Shown piece after piece: positions 35,779 to 44,074 of a DNA stretch of 64,000 bases. The stretch lies in contig NZ_MRCC01000011.1 of NCBI RefSeq assembly GCF_001904655.1, forward strand, positions 62,001 to 126,000. Direction: 5' to 3'. The notes beneath the pieces are model-generated. The model ran no database searches. It saw nothing but the letters and a program-made list of their open reading frames with translations, and was not told where the DNA came from. Numbering within the stretch: position 1 is the stretch's first letter; each line of letters begins with the position of its first letter. Position numbers and translations under genes: made by a program. The DNA comes from Chroogloeocystis siderophila 5.2 s.c.1 (lineage in GTDB: Bacteria; Cyanobacteriota; Cyanobacteriia; Cyanobacteriales; Chroococcidiopsidaceae).

Positions 35779-36246
35779 ACACCATACTTGAGTTGCTATT
35801 TATAAATTACTTTAGCTCATCTGTAGCCTCACTTAAAAAATTAGTATAATAATTAACAAAAATAATATCACGCACTTGGTCTAAAAACTTTTTTCGGTAG
35901 AGGAGTAATGAATTGAAAAGCTACCGTTCAGTCTAATCAGGTCAAGTTGGCTCTTATACAAATAAATACTTGCTTGTTCTCGAGAGAAATTCTAAAGTTT
36001 CAGTATTCTTACTGCTAAAAGGTGTTATTTTTATACATAATAATTTAGGATTAAATCAGTAGATATACTAAGTTCCCTTTATATGATTTACCAATAAAGG
36101 GTATTATGCAGCACATGAGATCCTCTAATACCCGAAATCGAGACGTTAGACTAACGCTTTTTCATACCCTTATTCGAGGTATTAGACAGAAAAAGGCATC
36201 CCAATTAATAGTTGAACCGCATACTTTTATTAACTCAGAGGTACAG
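35779..36246. other. 468-bp region with nested inverted repeats
   Basis: No gene. Three inverted repeats lie before the next start: CCCTTTAT (36075-36082)/ATAAAGGG (36094-36101); TCTAATACCCGAA (36124-36136)/TTCGAGGTATTAGA (36173-36186); and inside the latter CGTTAG-A-CTAACG (36144-36156) followed by CTTTTTC. The inner one resembles a weak terminator enclosed by a longer stem, so a leader with alternative folds is possible. Confidence 0.45.
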
Positions 36247-36783
36247 ATGAATAACCCTGCTTTTACTTGGCTCATTAACTGTATTTTGTTTGGCTCAATG
36301 ACCGTTTCAGCCATCTCAATCAGTGAAATATCCCAAGCCCAATCTGCTCCACCCAATCGCCCACTTGACGGACCTGAAACTACTGTCGCGAACTTTCACA
36401 AATCTCTTCAAACCGTCGCTCGAAATGGCAACATTAATTCACTTAACAAGTACTACTGCTCAGTCGAAAGAGTGCTTTTAGAGCAAGGCGATCCAAGGGG
36501 TCGAAGCACCAGAGCCATCAGTGCCTATCTGCAAATGGCTTCACTGCTTAGGTCCTATTCCCTCGACACCTCTCGGCTTTACTATGAAACCAAATACTAC
36601 GATCCAAAGCAGGGGAGAGCTATTGTTGCAATTACAGGAAACGTTTTACTCAGAACATCCAACAATCAAGCTTTAGTCATGCCTTATAGAAGATTTAACA
36701 CCTTTGGTCGAGATTGGCTGCGACTGATCAAAGAGAATAATCAGTGGAAGCTTTGCTATAACTTGGTCAATCCGTTCAAATAA
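36247..36783 (+). CDS. Secreted hypothetical protein
   Basis: A 178-residue protein from ATG 36247, preceded by AGAGG at 36237-36241; the frame is open to an ATG at 36106, but those 47 residues overlap the inverted repeats and would bury the signal peptide. The signal peptide is NPAFTWLINCILFGSMTVSAISI, cleavage near SQAQS. The mature part holds LDGPETTVANFHKSLQTVARNGNINSLNKYYC and ends in FGRDWLRLIKENNQWKLCYNLVNPFK, a compact alpha+beta fold that could be NTF2/SnoaL-like. Two Cys may pair. Function unknown. Confidence 0.65.
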   Translation: MNNPAFTWLINCILFGSMTVSAISISEISQAQSAPPNRPLDGPETTVANFHKSLQTVARNGNINSLNKYYCSVERVLLEQGDPRGRSTRAISAYLQMASLLRSYSLDTSRLYYETKYYDPKQGRAIVAITGNVLLRTSNNQALVMPYRRFNTFGRDWLRLIKENNQWKLCYNLVNPFK

Positions 36784-37176
36784 ATCTGCGTTTTGTTAAT
36801 GAATCAGAACAGAAAATAGCATTCATTCGAGGGAAGGCTAAATCTCTTAGCTGAAGATAACTTGTGGTAAATGATATGTGACGAGTTGCCAAAAACTTTA
36901 ATTATTACCTTGGCGCTATTTCTACACCTGTAGACTGCGTGAGGAAGCTTTTATCTATCGTTGAAAGGAACCTACAACTGCAATTACATCGAGAACTATC
37001 AAGGTTTACATTATCAGTATGGATTGAAGACAGCAGCTAGAACAAGCATTGATCCAAAAGTGGTGATCGCCTTTTAACAAAGAAAATTGGGTTTTCTGGG
37101 GTGCATCTTTTATTGAATAGGAGATAGGTCATCACTTCCTGAGTGTTGGTGCTTATACTCCTGATATTGTTTATCC
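36784..37176. other. 393-bp gene-free stretch left of IS1
   Basis: No supported gene. Short frames with faint coding look occur but no start or family is recognisable; probably residue of decayed genes. It shows no resemblance to the group II intron on the other side of IS1. Confidence 0.45.
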
Positions 37177-37231
37177 GGTAGTGCTCAAGATGTAATGATG
37201 GAAAAGTATAGTTTCTGGTTGTTCTTTTTCC

Positions 37232-37531
37232 ATGCCTGCCTGTCCCATGTGTACGTCTTCTCAAACGGTCAAAAATGGTCGCATCCACAACGGAAAACAA
37301 CGGTTCAAATGCCATAACTGCGGACGGCAGTTTGTCGAACAACCGACTAAAAAAGTGATCGACTCTGCCACAAGGGAACTGATTGACCGATTGCTCTTGG
37401 AACGGATTTCTCTAGCGGGAATTGCTCGTTTTGCCCAGGTTTCTGAACAATGGTTGCAAAATTACGTCAATCAGAAATATGCTCAGGTGCCCCGAAGCGT
37501 GCCGGTGGCAGCCAAAAAAAGGGGAGGCTAA
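37232..37531 (+). CDS. insA: IS1 InsA (upstream frame)
   Basis: A 99-residue DNA-binding protein. A zinc finger CPMC ... CHNC (residues 4-30) is followed by a helix-turn-helix region (LLLERISLAGIARFAQVSEQWLQNYV). In IS1, InsA alone binds the ends and represses transposition. It terminates at 37529-37531 just after the A7 slippery run at 37514-37520 (GCC AAA AAA AGG), where a fraction of ribosomes shift by -1 into InsB. Confidence 0.9.
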   Translation: MPACPMCTSSQTVKNGRIHNGKQRFKCHNCGRQFVEQPTKKVIDSATRELIDRLLLERISLAGIARFAQVSEQWLQNYVNQKYAQVPRSVPVAAKKRGG

Positions 37532-37941
37532 CAATTCAATGCGATGAATTATGGTCATTTGTGGATAATAAAGGGAACAAGCAGTGGGTTTGGTTAGCTC
37601 TCGATGCAGACACTCGCGAGATTGTTGGCGTTTATATTGGCGCACGGGACGAAGGCGCTGCCCGCAATTTGTGGCAGTCATTGCCTCCGGTATATCGTCA
37701 ATGCGCAGTTGCTTACACCGATGTTTGGGCAGCCTATGGAACAGTTCTACCGAGCAAGTGCCATCGAGCCGTGGGGAAGGAGACTGGCAAAACGAGCTAC
37801 GTTGAACGATTTAATAATACGCTCAGACAGCGAGTGTCTCGTTTAGTGCGAAAAACTTTGTCCTTTTCCAAGTCACTGGAGAATCACATCGGTGCTATTT
37901 GGTATTTCATCCATTATTACAATGCATCCTTACTTGTTTAG
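37232..37941 (+). CDS. insAB': IS1 transposase InsAB', programmed -1 frameshift
   Basis: The full transposase of about 236 residues is made by -1 slippage on the A7 run at 37514-37520, joining InsA to the InsB frame (SQKKGRLTIQCDELWSFV...). The DDE catalytic residues are present: D in CDELW, D in TDVWAAYG and E in YVERFNNTLRQRVSR, with the R and K of the IS1 signature following. No stop or indel besides the programmed one, so the enzyme looks functional. The InsB frame alone could start at ATG 37450, but family biology favours frameshift expression. The stop lies inside the right inverted repeat. Confidence 0.88.
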
Positions 37942-37948
37942 CACTACC

Positions 37949-38282
37949 CTGGAGCAAACGTAAAGGCGAATACCCTGGGGTCTCCAAAAAGGTAACTATA
38001 ACCATTAAGAGACAGAAAGGAAAATGCGCCGAATGTGGACTTAATTTCTATCCAGACGACCTGATTGAAATTCATCACAAAAATGGAAATCACAGGGACA
38101 ATCGACTGGAAAACTTAGTTGCCATCCACTTACACTGTCACGACCAGATACACGGTGGCATAGGCAACCTTTCAACTCAGCTTACTACCCATGACAGGGG
38201 TCAATTTGCAGAGGAGCCGGATGAGGGGCAAACTCTCATGTCCGGTTCTGAAGCCGAGCATGGGAGTCACCCCCATGCTTAG
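37949..38282 (+). pseudogene. C-terminal remnant of group II intron maturase (HNH domain)
   Basis: The open frame begins inside the IS1 end and reads WSKRKGEYPGVSKKVTITIK, then a zinc-binding HNH endonuclease domain: KGKCAECGLNF ... IEIHHKNGNHRDNRLENL ... LHCHDQIHGG, with C-x2-C, the HH and N of the HNH motif and the second zinc ligand pair. Reverse-transcriptase and maturase domains are absent. The frame continues through intron domains V and VI to TAG at 38280-38282, which is not expected for an intact intron ORF. Confidence 0.78.
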
Positions 38283-38290
38283 GTTAACTG
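37949..38290 (+). mobile_element. Group II intron, 3' fragment
   Basis: Immediately right of IS1 lies the end of a group II intron. Domain V is recognisable at 38214-38248: GAGCCGGATGAGG ... CATGTCCGGTTC folds as the conserved hairpin with the AGC triad at 38215-38217. Domain VI follows (GAGCATGGG ... CCCATGCTTAGG), with the 3' splice end near 38283-38290. The 5' part, including the reverse-transcriptase domain, is missing, and IS1 sits at the breakpoint. It therefore cannot splice. Confidence 0.82.
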
Positions 38291-38337
38291 AGTATGTCAA
38301 TGAAAAAGGCAAATCAAGAATTGTTGTTAGGCGATCG

Positions 38338-41079
38338 CTAACACTCTCGACTTAATAGTAATCGTCCGTTTAAGCGATAAACTCCTTGTGGTTCCACAAT
38401 TGGATCGCCCAATTGCCAAGGACGTGAAGATGTATTTTCAAGAATCGACTGCACAGATCCTGTGGGAAATACAGATACAGAATCTCCAGGACGTGATGGT
38501 AAGCTACCTGCACCTGTAATCAGGAAATTTCCTTGTTGAGGACTGCGGGCGATACAGCTATTGGCAATTAAAGTATCAGTATTAATAAGATTTTCTGGTA
38601 AATCTATCAAGCTATTTTGGATAAAACTCACATCAGGAATTTCTACGACTCCAGCTACAGCACCACTGGCGTTAATATCAACGCGGTTGTTACCATCCAG
38701 GTCATCTGGATTAATGTTAAATGCCGCAGGTTGAAAGTTCTCGGCGAAGAATATAGGTGTATTCAGCGTGATGTTACCACCTTGACCATCGCGGGCAAAC
38801 GCTAAAATGTCACTGTCATCAAAAGCCAGAATTGAGTTAGCACTAAGGGTAATATTACCTCCACCACCCGCACCACTGGCAACATTAGTACGAAGATTAC
38901 TGTCACCATGCAGGCGAATATCTCCGGCGACAATATTAATAGCACCCCCAACAGATTGACTTGCAGAAGTAGCAATTTCACCGTCGTCAGCATTTATATA
39001 TTCGTCAGCACGAATACTAATACTACCTGCTATACCAGTTCCCAAGCTTTGAGCAGAGATTGTAGCGCGATCGCTCAAAAGCAAATTTCTGGTTACTAAA
39101 TTAATCTCACCGCCATTCCCTGTCGAATCTGCATCTGTACTTGCAAATAATCCACTCGCAGCATTTTCGTTATTGACAATATCACGACCAAAGCGCTCAA
39201 ATCGCTCAAAAAAGCTGGGATCGCTACCAGACAGAGTAATGCTGTCAGCTGCATTGAGGGTGATATTTCCAGCTTGACCGCGATCGCGACTGACAGTTAA
39301 AACTTGTCCACCACCAGTAGCCGTAAAAGTATTAGTGTTGATAGTGATATTACCGCCACCGCTAGAATTCAGCGTTTGAGCGTTGACAATCGCACCATCA
39401 CGTACTTGTAAGTTGTGGGTAGCAATCGTAATATCTCCTCCTAAACCAATCGCGCCTTTCTCTGTACTCGTGAAAATTCCACTTGAAAATCCTTCTGTAG
39501 CGATGAATTCTGAAGTGTTCAAAGGATTATTAATCGGAAGTTGTACCGAACTTACACCGATAAGATCGACAGATTCAATTGCATTAATGGTGATATTACC
39601 GCCCTTACCTTGTCCGCCTGGAATTTCACCCTGTTCTCGAAATACCAAAGATTGCACTTGCGAACCATTGGTTAGAGAAAGCGATCGCGTTTGAATATTG
39701 ATATCGCCACCATCACCAACTGCGCCTGAAGACACACTACTTAGGATTCCACTCACGTTATCAAGTGAAACCTTGTCAGCTTGTACAAATATAATGCCAG
39801 CATTTCCTTCACCGAAAGTATTGGCAACAATTTGCGCACCATCGACTAAAACTAAATCTTTTGTATCAATACTGATACTGCCTGCATTACCATTAGCATC
39901 GGTAGTTGTAGTACTAAAAATTCCACTTGCATTGTCTCTATTAAATCCAGTAATAGTTACATTATCGCGGGCGTCAATTTTTATGTTTCCTGCATTACCT
40001 TGTCCAAAAGTCGCAGTCGATATTTGCGTTCCTTCTGTAACAAATAGCGATCCAGTATTAATGTAAATATTGCCACCATTACCTGTAGAATCAGGAGAGA
40101 CAAAGTTACCAACTAAGCTATATTCACCTAAAGTAACTTGTCCTGTCGCGTCTAAGATAATATCTCCGGCTTGTGTATCTATAGATCCTAACTCCGGTCG
40201 TATACCTGCTGATAGGAGACTTGTTCCTACAAGATTGACATTTCTAGCGTTGACTTCAATACGACCTCCCCCTTCTCCCGCTACGCCGATTCCTGCTGTA
40301 TTGGTCAGTAATACATCTGCTCTTGCTACATCAGTAGGAAAAATTAAATCTAAGTGACTACCATTCACCGTTAGTTCAACTTCTCCCGCTTCAGCTAGTC
40401 CTCCAACCTCTACTCGACCACTTGGAGCTAATAAAATTCCACCATCAATAGTTACATTTGCACCTAAGAATATCAAGCTGTTACCTTGAGGTACTTCAAG
40501 AAAGCTTGTTGATTGATAAATCGAGGAATTCTCTGCAAGTTGATTAAAAAGAAATGCTGAAGGATTAACGGATAGAAGTGGAACAGAACTAGGATTAGAA
40601 GAATTGAAAATACCCTGATCGCCAAACCGAACCGCGTTTGCTGTAGTCGCAACAAACGAGCCTTGAATATCTAGTATTGCATCTGAACCAAAAATAATTC
40701 CGTTGGGGTTAATTAAAAATAAATTTGCCTTACCTAGTACGCCGAGAAGCCCTAAGATATTAGAAGGATTTTTTCCGGTGACTCGACTCAATATATTTTC
40801 AATTCCTTGAGGATTCTTAAAATAAACACTTTGTGCTGCATCTACATTAAATTCTTGGAAACTATGAAAGAGATTGATTCCACGAGTTACGCCACCTGTA
40901 ATTAAATCAATAGGTGCAGGTTCAGATGATGTAACAATAGATTTTTCACTTCCTAAAGTTTCATCTGGAACAATTTGTGCCGAAGTGGGTGAAATATAGA
41001 ATAACTTTCCTGTAATTCCTGCTATTAATAAACTTTTTATAAGTAGTGAATCAAAAATAAACCGACCATAATTTATCAT
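38338..41079 (-). CDS. Filamentous-haemagglutinin-type TpsA exoprotein 2
   Basis: A 913-residue TPS passenger. The N-terminus has a hydrophobic export signal (SLLIKSLLIAGITGKLF), then QIVPDETLGSEKSIV and the TPS domain with FHSFQEFNVDAAQSVYFKNPQG and NPNGIIFG. Beta-helix repeats follow, and the C-terminal cap ANSCIARSPQQGNFLITGAGSLPSRPGD ... SREC is nearly the same as in TpsA1. No TpsB gene adjoins it, so the transporter encoded at 22.9-24.6 kb may export it. It is divergent from the TPR-CHAT gene, sharing 163 bp. The stop lies 48 bp beyond the group II intron fragment. Confidence 0.92.
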   Translation of the reverse strand: MINYGRFIFDSLLIKSLLIAGITGKLFYISPTSAQIVPDETLGSEKSIVTSSEPAPIDLITGGVTRGINLFHSFQEFNVDAAQSVYFKNPQGIENILSRVTGKNPSNILGLLGVLGKANLFLINPNGIIFGSDAILDIQGSFVATTANAVRFGDQGIFNSSNPSSVPLLSVNPSAFLFNQLAENSSIYQSTSFLEVPQGNSLIFLGANVTIDGGILLAPSGRVEVGGLAEAGEVELTVNGSHLDLIFPTDVARADVLLTNTAGIGVAGEGGGRIEVNARNVNLVGTSLLSAGIRPELGSIDTQAGDIILDATGQVTLGEYSLVGNFVSPDSTGNGGNIYINTGSLFVTEGTQISTATFGQGNAGNIKIDARDNVTITGFNRDNASGIFSTTTTDANGNAGSISIDTKDLVLVDGAQIVANTFGEGNAGIIFVQADKVSLDNVSGILSSVSSGAVGDGGDINIQTRSLSLTNGSQVQSLVFREQGEIPGGQGKGGNITINAIESVDLIGVSSVQLPINNPLNTSEFIATEGFSSGIFTSTEKGAIGLGGDITIATHNLQVRDGAIVNAQTLNSSGGGNITINTNTFTATGGGQVLTVSRDRGQAGNITLNAADSITLSGSDPSFFERFERFGRDIVNNENAASGLFASTDADSTGNGGEINLVTRNLLLSDRATISAQSLGTGIAGSISIRADEYINADDGEIATSASQSVGGAINIVAGDIRLHGDSNLRTNVASGAGGGGNITLSANSILAFDDSDILAFARDGQGGNITLNTPIFFAENFQPAAFNINPDDLDGNNRVDINASGAVAGVVEIPDVSFIQNSLIDLPENLINTDTLIANSCIARSPQQGNFLITGAGSLPSRPGDSVSVFPTGSVQSILENTSSRPWQLGDPIVEPQGVYRLNGRLLLSREC

Positions 41080-41242
41080 AAAACCTAATAATATTACTAA
41101 TTTTTATAAAAAATTAAGAAGTTAGCAAAGTAACTTTCACCTGATTAATGATAGGTATAATACAACTACTAAAAAACGGCAAGAAAATTTATTTTAAATA
41201 AAAATATTCGATTATATCAAAGTTGAATATGGGAGGTAGAAA
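41080..41242. promoter_or_regulatory. Divergent promoter region tpsA2 / CHAT gene
   Basis: 163 AT-rich bp separating tpsA2 (minus) and the TPR-CHAT gene (plus). GGGAGGTAG at 41230-41238 is the CHAT ribosome site. No operator is recognised, but the shared region implies joint control. Confidence 0.45.
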
Positions 41243-43828
41243 ATGCGGAATCTCCGCTGCAAAGTGCGCTTTTTATTAATTATGTTTCTGAGTAGCCTAA
41301 CTTGCTTGTGCTGGGATAGTATGCCTTTACTCACGCAAGTGCCTTATGCACATCAGTTTGTTCAGCAAGGTATTGAGCGTTACCAAGCAGGAGATTATAA
41401 TGGCGCGATCGCACCTTGGCAAAGAGCGTTAATCTTATATCAAAAAGCGAAAAATAGTCAGCAAGAAGTAGCAATAGTAGCAGAAAATTTAGCTCGAACT
41501 TATCAACAAATTGGTCAAGGCAATCAAGCGATTCGATATTGGGAACAAGCGATCGCCTACTACCGCCCAATCGATCCGCAGCAAACTGGAAGGCTACTCA
41601 CTGAACAAGCACAATCATACAGTAGTATTGGGCAAAACCGACAAGCGATCGCGCTACTATGTGGAACAGTACAAGATCAAGAGTGTCTTCCGCAAACCGC
41701 AGTTAGTATTGCACGCGCGCATAAAGATTTATTAGGAGAAGCCGCAGCCTGGGGAAGCTTAGGCGAAGCTTATCGCATTCGCGGTGATTATTTACAAGCG
41801 ATTAATTATTTGCACAATAGTTTAAAGATTGCTGAAGAAATTGCAAATCCACAGTTGCAAATCTCTGCTTTGAATAGTTTAGGAAATGCTTATAGTAATC
41901 TTGCACAGGTGGGCGATCGCCAGGCAAACTCTGCGGAAAAACTCGGTGAAAGCGAACAATCAAATCAACTACGCCAACAAGCCGCAAGCAATAATAGTAA
42001 AGCTTTAGAATATGTTCAAAATAGTCTTGAACTAGCACAAAAACAAAGCGATCGTACTCATCAAACGCGTGCTTATATTAATTTAATTCCTTTATATTAT
42101 CGCCAAGCAAACTATACTGCTGCTGCACAAACACATCAACAAGCGCTGGGACTTTGGCAGCAACTTCCTAATGATCGGAATAAGATTTACTCAGCAATTG
42201 ACCTTGCTAAACTACAGCAATCCAATACAAATTCACCAATAGAATGTTTGAATCCACAAGTTCAACCCAATGCGATCACGCTACTCGAACAAGCTGCTAG
42301 TATCGCCCAAAAAACTCAAGATAATCGTGCATTATCGTTTGCGATAGGTGAACTCGGTCATATTTACGAATGTCGTCAAGACTACACACCAGCATTAAAA
42401 TTAACACAACAAGCACGCTGGGCTGCTGAACAAGACAAAGATAGTCTTTATCTTTGGGAATGGCAAACAGGCAGAATTTATCAAGCTCAAAATCAAAAAC
42501 CTTCTGCAATCAATGCTTATGAAAAAGCAATAGCAACTATTGAAACAATTCGCGATGAAATCCTGACAGCTAACCGCGATTTACAATTTGATTTTCGCGA
42601 CACTGTTGATCCTATTTATCGCGATTTAATTACAATGAAATTAGATACTGTTCCCTCTGCTGTTTTATTAGCTGCAACAGATGCAAATACTAAAAATCTT
42701 AGGTCTGTATTGTCAACAGCCGATTCACTCAAACTTGCAGAACTTCAAAATTACTTTGGTGATGATTGCACTCTGAATGTTGTCAATCAGCAAGGAATAG
42801 ATATTGGTAGCATAGACAAAAATACAGCAATTTTTAGTTCTATTATTCTAGATAAGCAAACAGCAATTATTGCTAGTTTTCCTAACGGAAATAAAAAAGT
42901 TATTTGGTTGAATAAAGATAATGAAAGTCTCCGTCAAGAAATTAATGAATTTCGTTTAGGACTCGAAAGCTTTTTTGATGAGTACGATCCGCAACCCGCG
43001 CAGAAAGTTTATGATTGGTTAATTCGTCCTTTTACGTCTGAATTGCAGCAAGCAAAAATCAACACGCTTGTTTTCATCCAAGATGGAATTTTACGCAGCG
43101 TACCAATGGCTGCACTGCATGATGGAACACAGTTTTTAATTCAAAAATATGCAGTAGCAACAACTCCTGGATTAAGTTTAACCGAGTTGAAAGCTTCAAA
43201 TCCACAAAATTTCCGCGCGCTTGCATTAGGGTTAACTGAAAGTGCTGTGATTGATGGTCAAAAATTTGCCCCACTGTCGCACGTACAACAAGAAATCGGC
43301 GAAGTTCAAGAACAATTAAAAGGTAGTACACCTTTATTAAATGCAGAATTTAATCGCACGCGCTTGCAACAAGAGTTGAGTGAAAATAGTTATCCAATTA
43401 TTCATATTGCGACTCACGGAGTGTTTGGCACGGTTCCAGAAGATACGTTTCTGGTTACTGGAAATCAAGAGAAACTAACAATTACGGAACTTGATATGTT
43501 GATTCGCAGTACGACTAAAAATACGGAACCTATTGAACTTTTAACGTTAACCGCTTGTCAAACTGCGATCGGAGACGATCGCGCTGCGTTAGGTCTTGCT
43601 GGGGTTGCTGTCCAAGCAGGTGCTAAAAGTGCATTAGCCTCTTTATGGTCGATTGAAGATGCAGCAACTGCACAAGTAGCCGCACAATTTTATCAAAGCC
43701 TAACAGATTCTAGAATGAGTAAAGCACAAGCTCTACAGAAAGCTCAATTAGCACTCATTGAAAAAGGTGACAAATATACCCATCCAGCTTACTGGGCGCC
43801 TTATATTCTCATTGGAAATTGGTTATAA
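41243..43828 (+). CDS. TPR-CHAT domain protein (caspase-like peptidase)
   Basis: An 861-residue protein. A signal-like N-terminus (FLLIMFLSSLTCLCWDS) is followed by tetratricopeptide repeats over about residues 30-430 (QFVQQGIERYQAGDYNGAIAPWQRAL and later copies), a linker, and a CHAT domain in the C-terminal 300 residues. The catalytic dyad is present: H725 in IIHIATHGVFG and C772 in LLTLTACQTAIGD; GLAGVAVQAGAKSALASLWSIEDAATA follows as usual. CHAT proteins are separase/caspase-related cysteine peptidases. The neighbours are TpsA exoproteins and a DUF928 gene, a combination typical for cyanobacteria. Substrate unknown; whether it is exported is a key question. Confidence 0.92.
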   Translation: MRNLRCKVRFLLIMFLSSLTCLCWDSMPLLTQVPYAHQFVQQGIERYQAGDYNGAIAPWQRALILYQKAKNSQQEVAIVAENLARTYQQIGQGNQAIRYWEQAIAYYRPIDPQQTGRLLTEQAQSYSSIGQNRQAIALLCGTVQDQECLPQTAVSIARAHKDLLGEAAAWGSLGEAYRIRGDYLQAINYLHNSLKIAEEIANPQLQISALNSLGNAYSNLAQVGDRQANSAEKLGESEQSNQLRQQAASNNSKALEYVQNSLELAQKQSDRTHQTRAYINLIPLYYRQANYTAAAQTHQQALGLWQQLPNDRNKIYSAIDLAKLQQSNTNSPIECLNPQVQPNAITLLEQAASIAQKTQDNRALSFAIGELGHIYECRQDYTPALKLTQQARWAAEQDKDSLYLWEWQTGRIYQAQNQKPSAINAYEKAIATIETIRDEILTANRDLQFDFRDTVDPIYRDLITMKLDTVPSAVLLAATDANTKNLRSVLSTADSLKLAELQNYFGDDCTLNVVNQQGIDIGSIDKNTAIFSSIILDKQTAIIASFPNGNKKVIWLNKDNESLRQEINEFRLGLESFFDEYDPQPAQKVYDWLIRPFTSELQQAKINTLVFIQDGILRSVPMAALHDGTQFLIQKYAVATTPGLSLTELKASNPQNFRALALGLTESAVIDGQKFAPLSHVQQEIGEVQEQLKGSTPLLNAEFNRTRLQQELSENSYPIIHIATHGVFGTVPEDTFLVTGNQEKLTITELDMLIRSTTKNTEPIELLTLTACQTAIGDDRAALGLAGVAVQAGAKSALASLWSIEDAATAQVAAQFYQSLTDSRMSKAQALQKAQLALIEKGDKYTHPAYWAPYILIGNWL

Positions 43829-43908
43829 CAAATGCTAATTGGTAAATGGTCATTTTTGACGGGCAAAATCTCTGATCGCCGATTACCGTTTTCCTGTGCA
43901 AATCATTA

Positions 43909-44072
43909 GACATCTTGCATAAATGCTAGTGCGAATTTACTCGTAGCTAAACTAACCCTGTCCACCTCCGTGGACATTAATAAAACTCTTACTGAAAGTG
44001 TGTACAGCAGCACACTTCGTTTGAGTAGCCCCGACTTCAGTCGAAGGGCATCTGCGATTTATGCAAGAGAGC
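43909..44072. repeat. MITE-like element, copy B (inverted relative to copy A)
   Basis: 164 bp with ends GACATCTTGCATAAA (43909-43923) and TTTATGCAAGAGAGC (44058-44072). Its reverse complement aligns with 22670-22834 over its whole length, sharing GGGGCTACTCAAACGAAGTG, the GTGTGTACAGCAGCACAC hairpin and GCGAATTTACTCG-type blocks. It lies between convergent CHAT and DUF928 genes. Confidence 0.72.
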
Positions 44073-44074
44073 TA

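Larger units (their letters stand above)
37177..37948 (+). mobile_element. IS1-family insertion sequence
   Basis: 772 bp, the classic IS1 length. The left end GGTAGTGCTCAAGATGTAAT and the right end, read inward as GGTAGTGCTAAACAAGTAAG, form an imperfect inverted repeat. The two frames of the transposase fill the inside. The flanks (TTTATCC on the left, CTGGAGC on the right) show no 8-9 bp duplication, so the element has probably recombined or deleted adjacent DNA since insertion. Confidence 0.92.

Noticed and set aside
37037-37342. 101-codon minus-strand frame crossing the IS1 left end
   Set aside because: It spans the element boundary and runs antisense to InsA, so it is a chance frame.
39383-40357. 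Plus-strand open frames opposite tpsA2
   Set aside because: Same shadow effect from the repetitive coding sequence; no start signals or family features.
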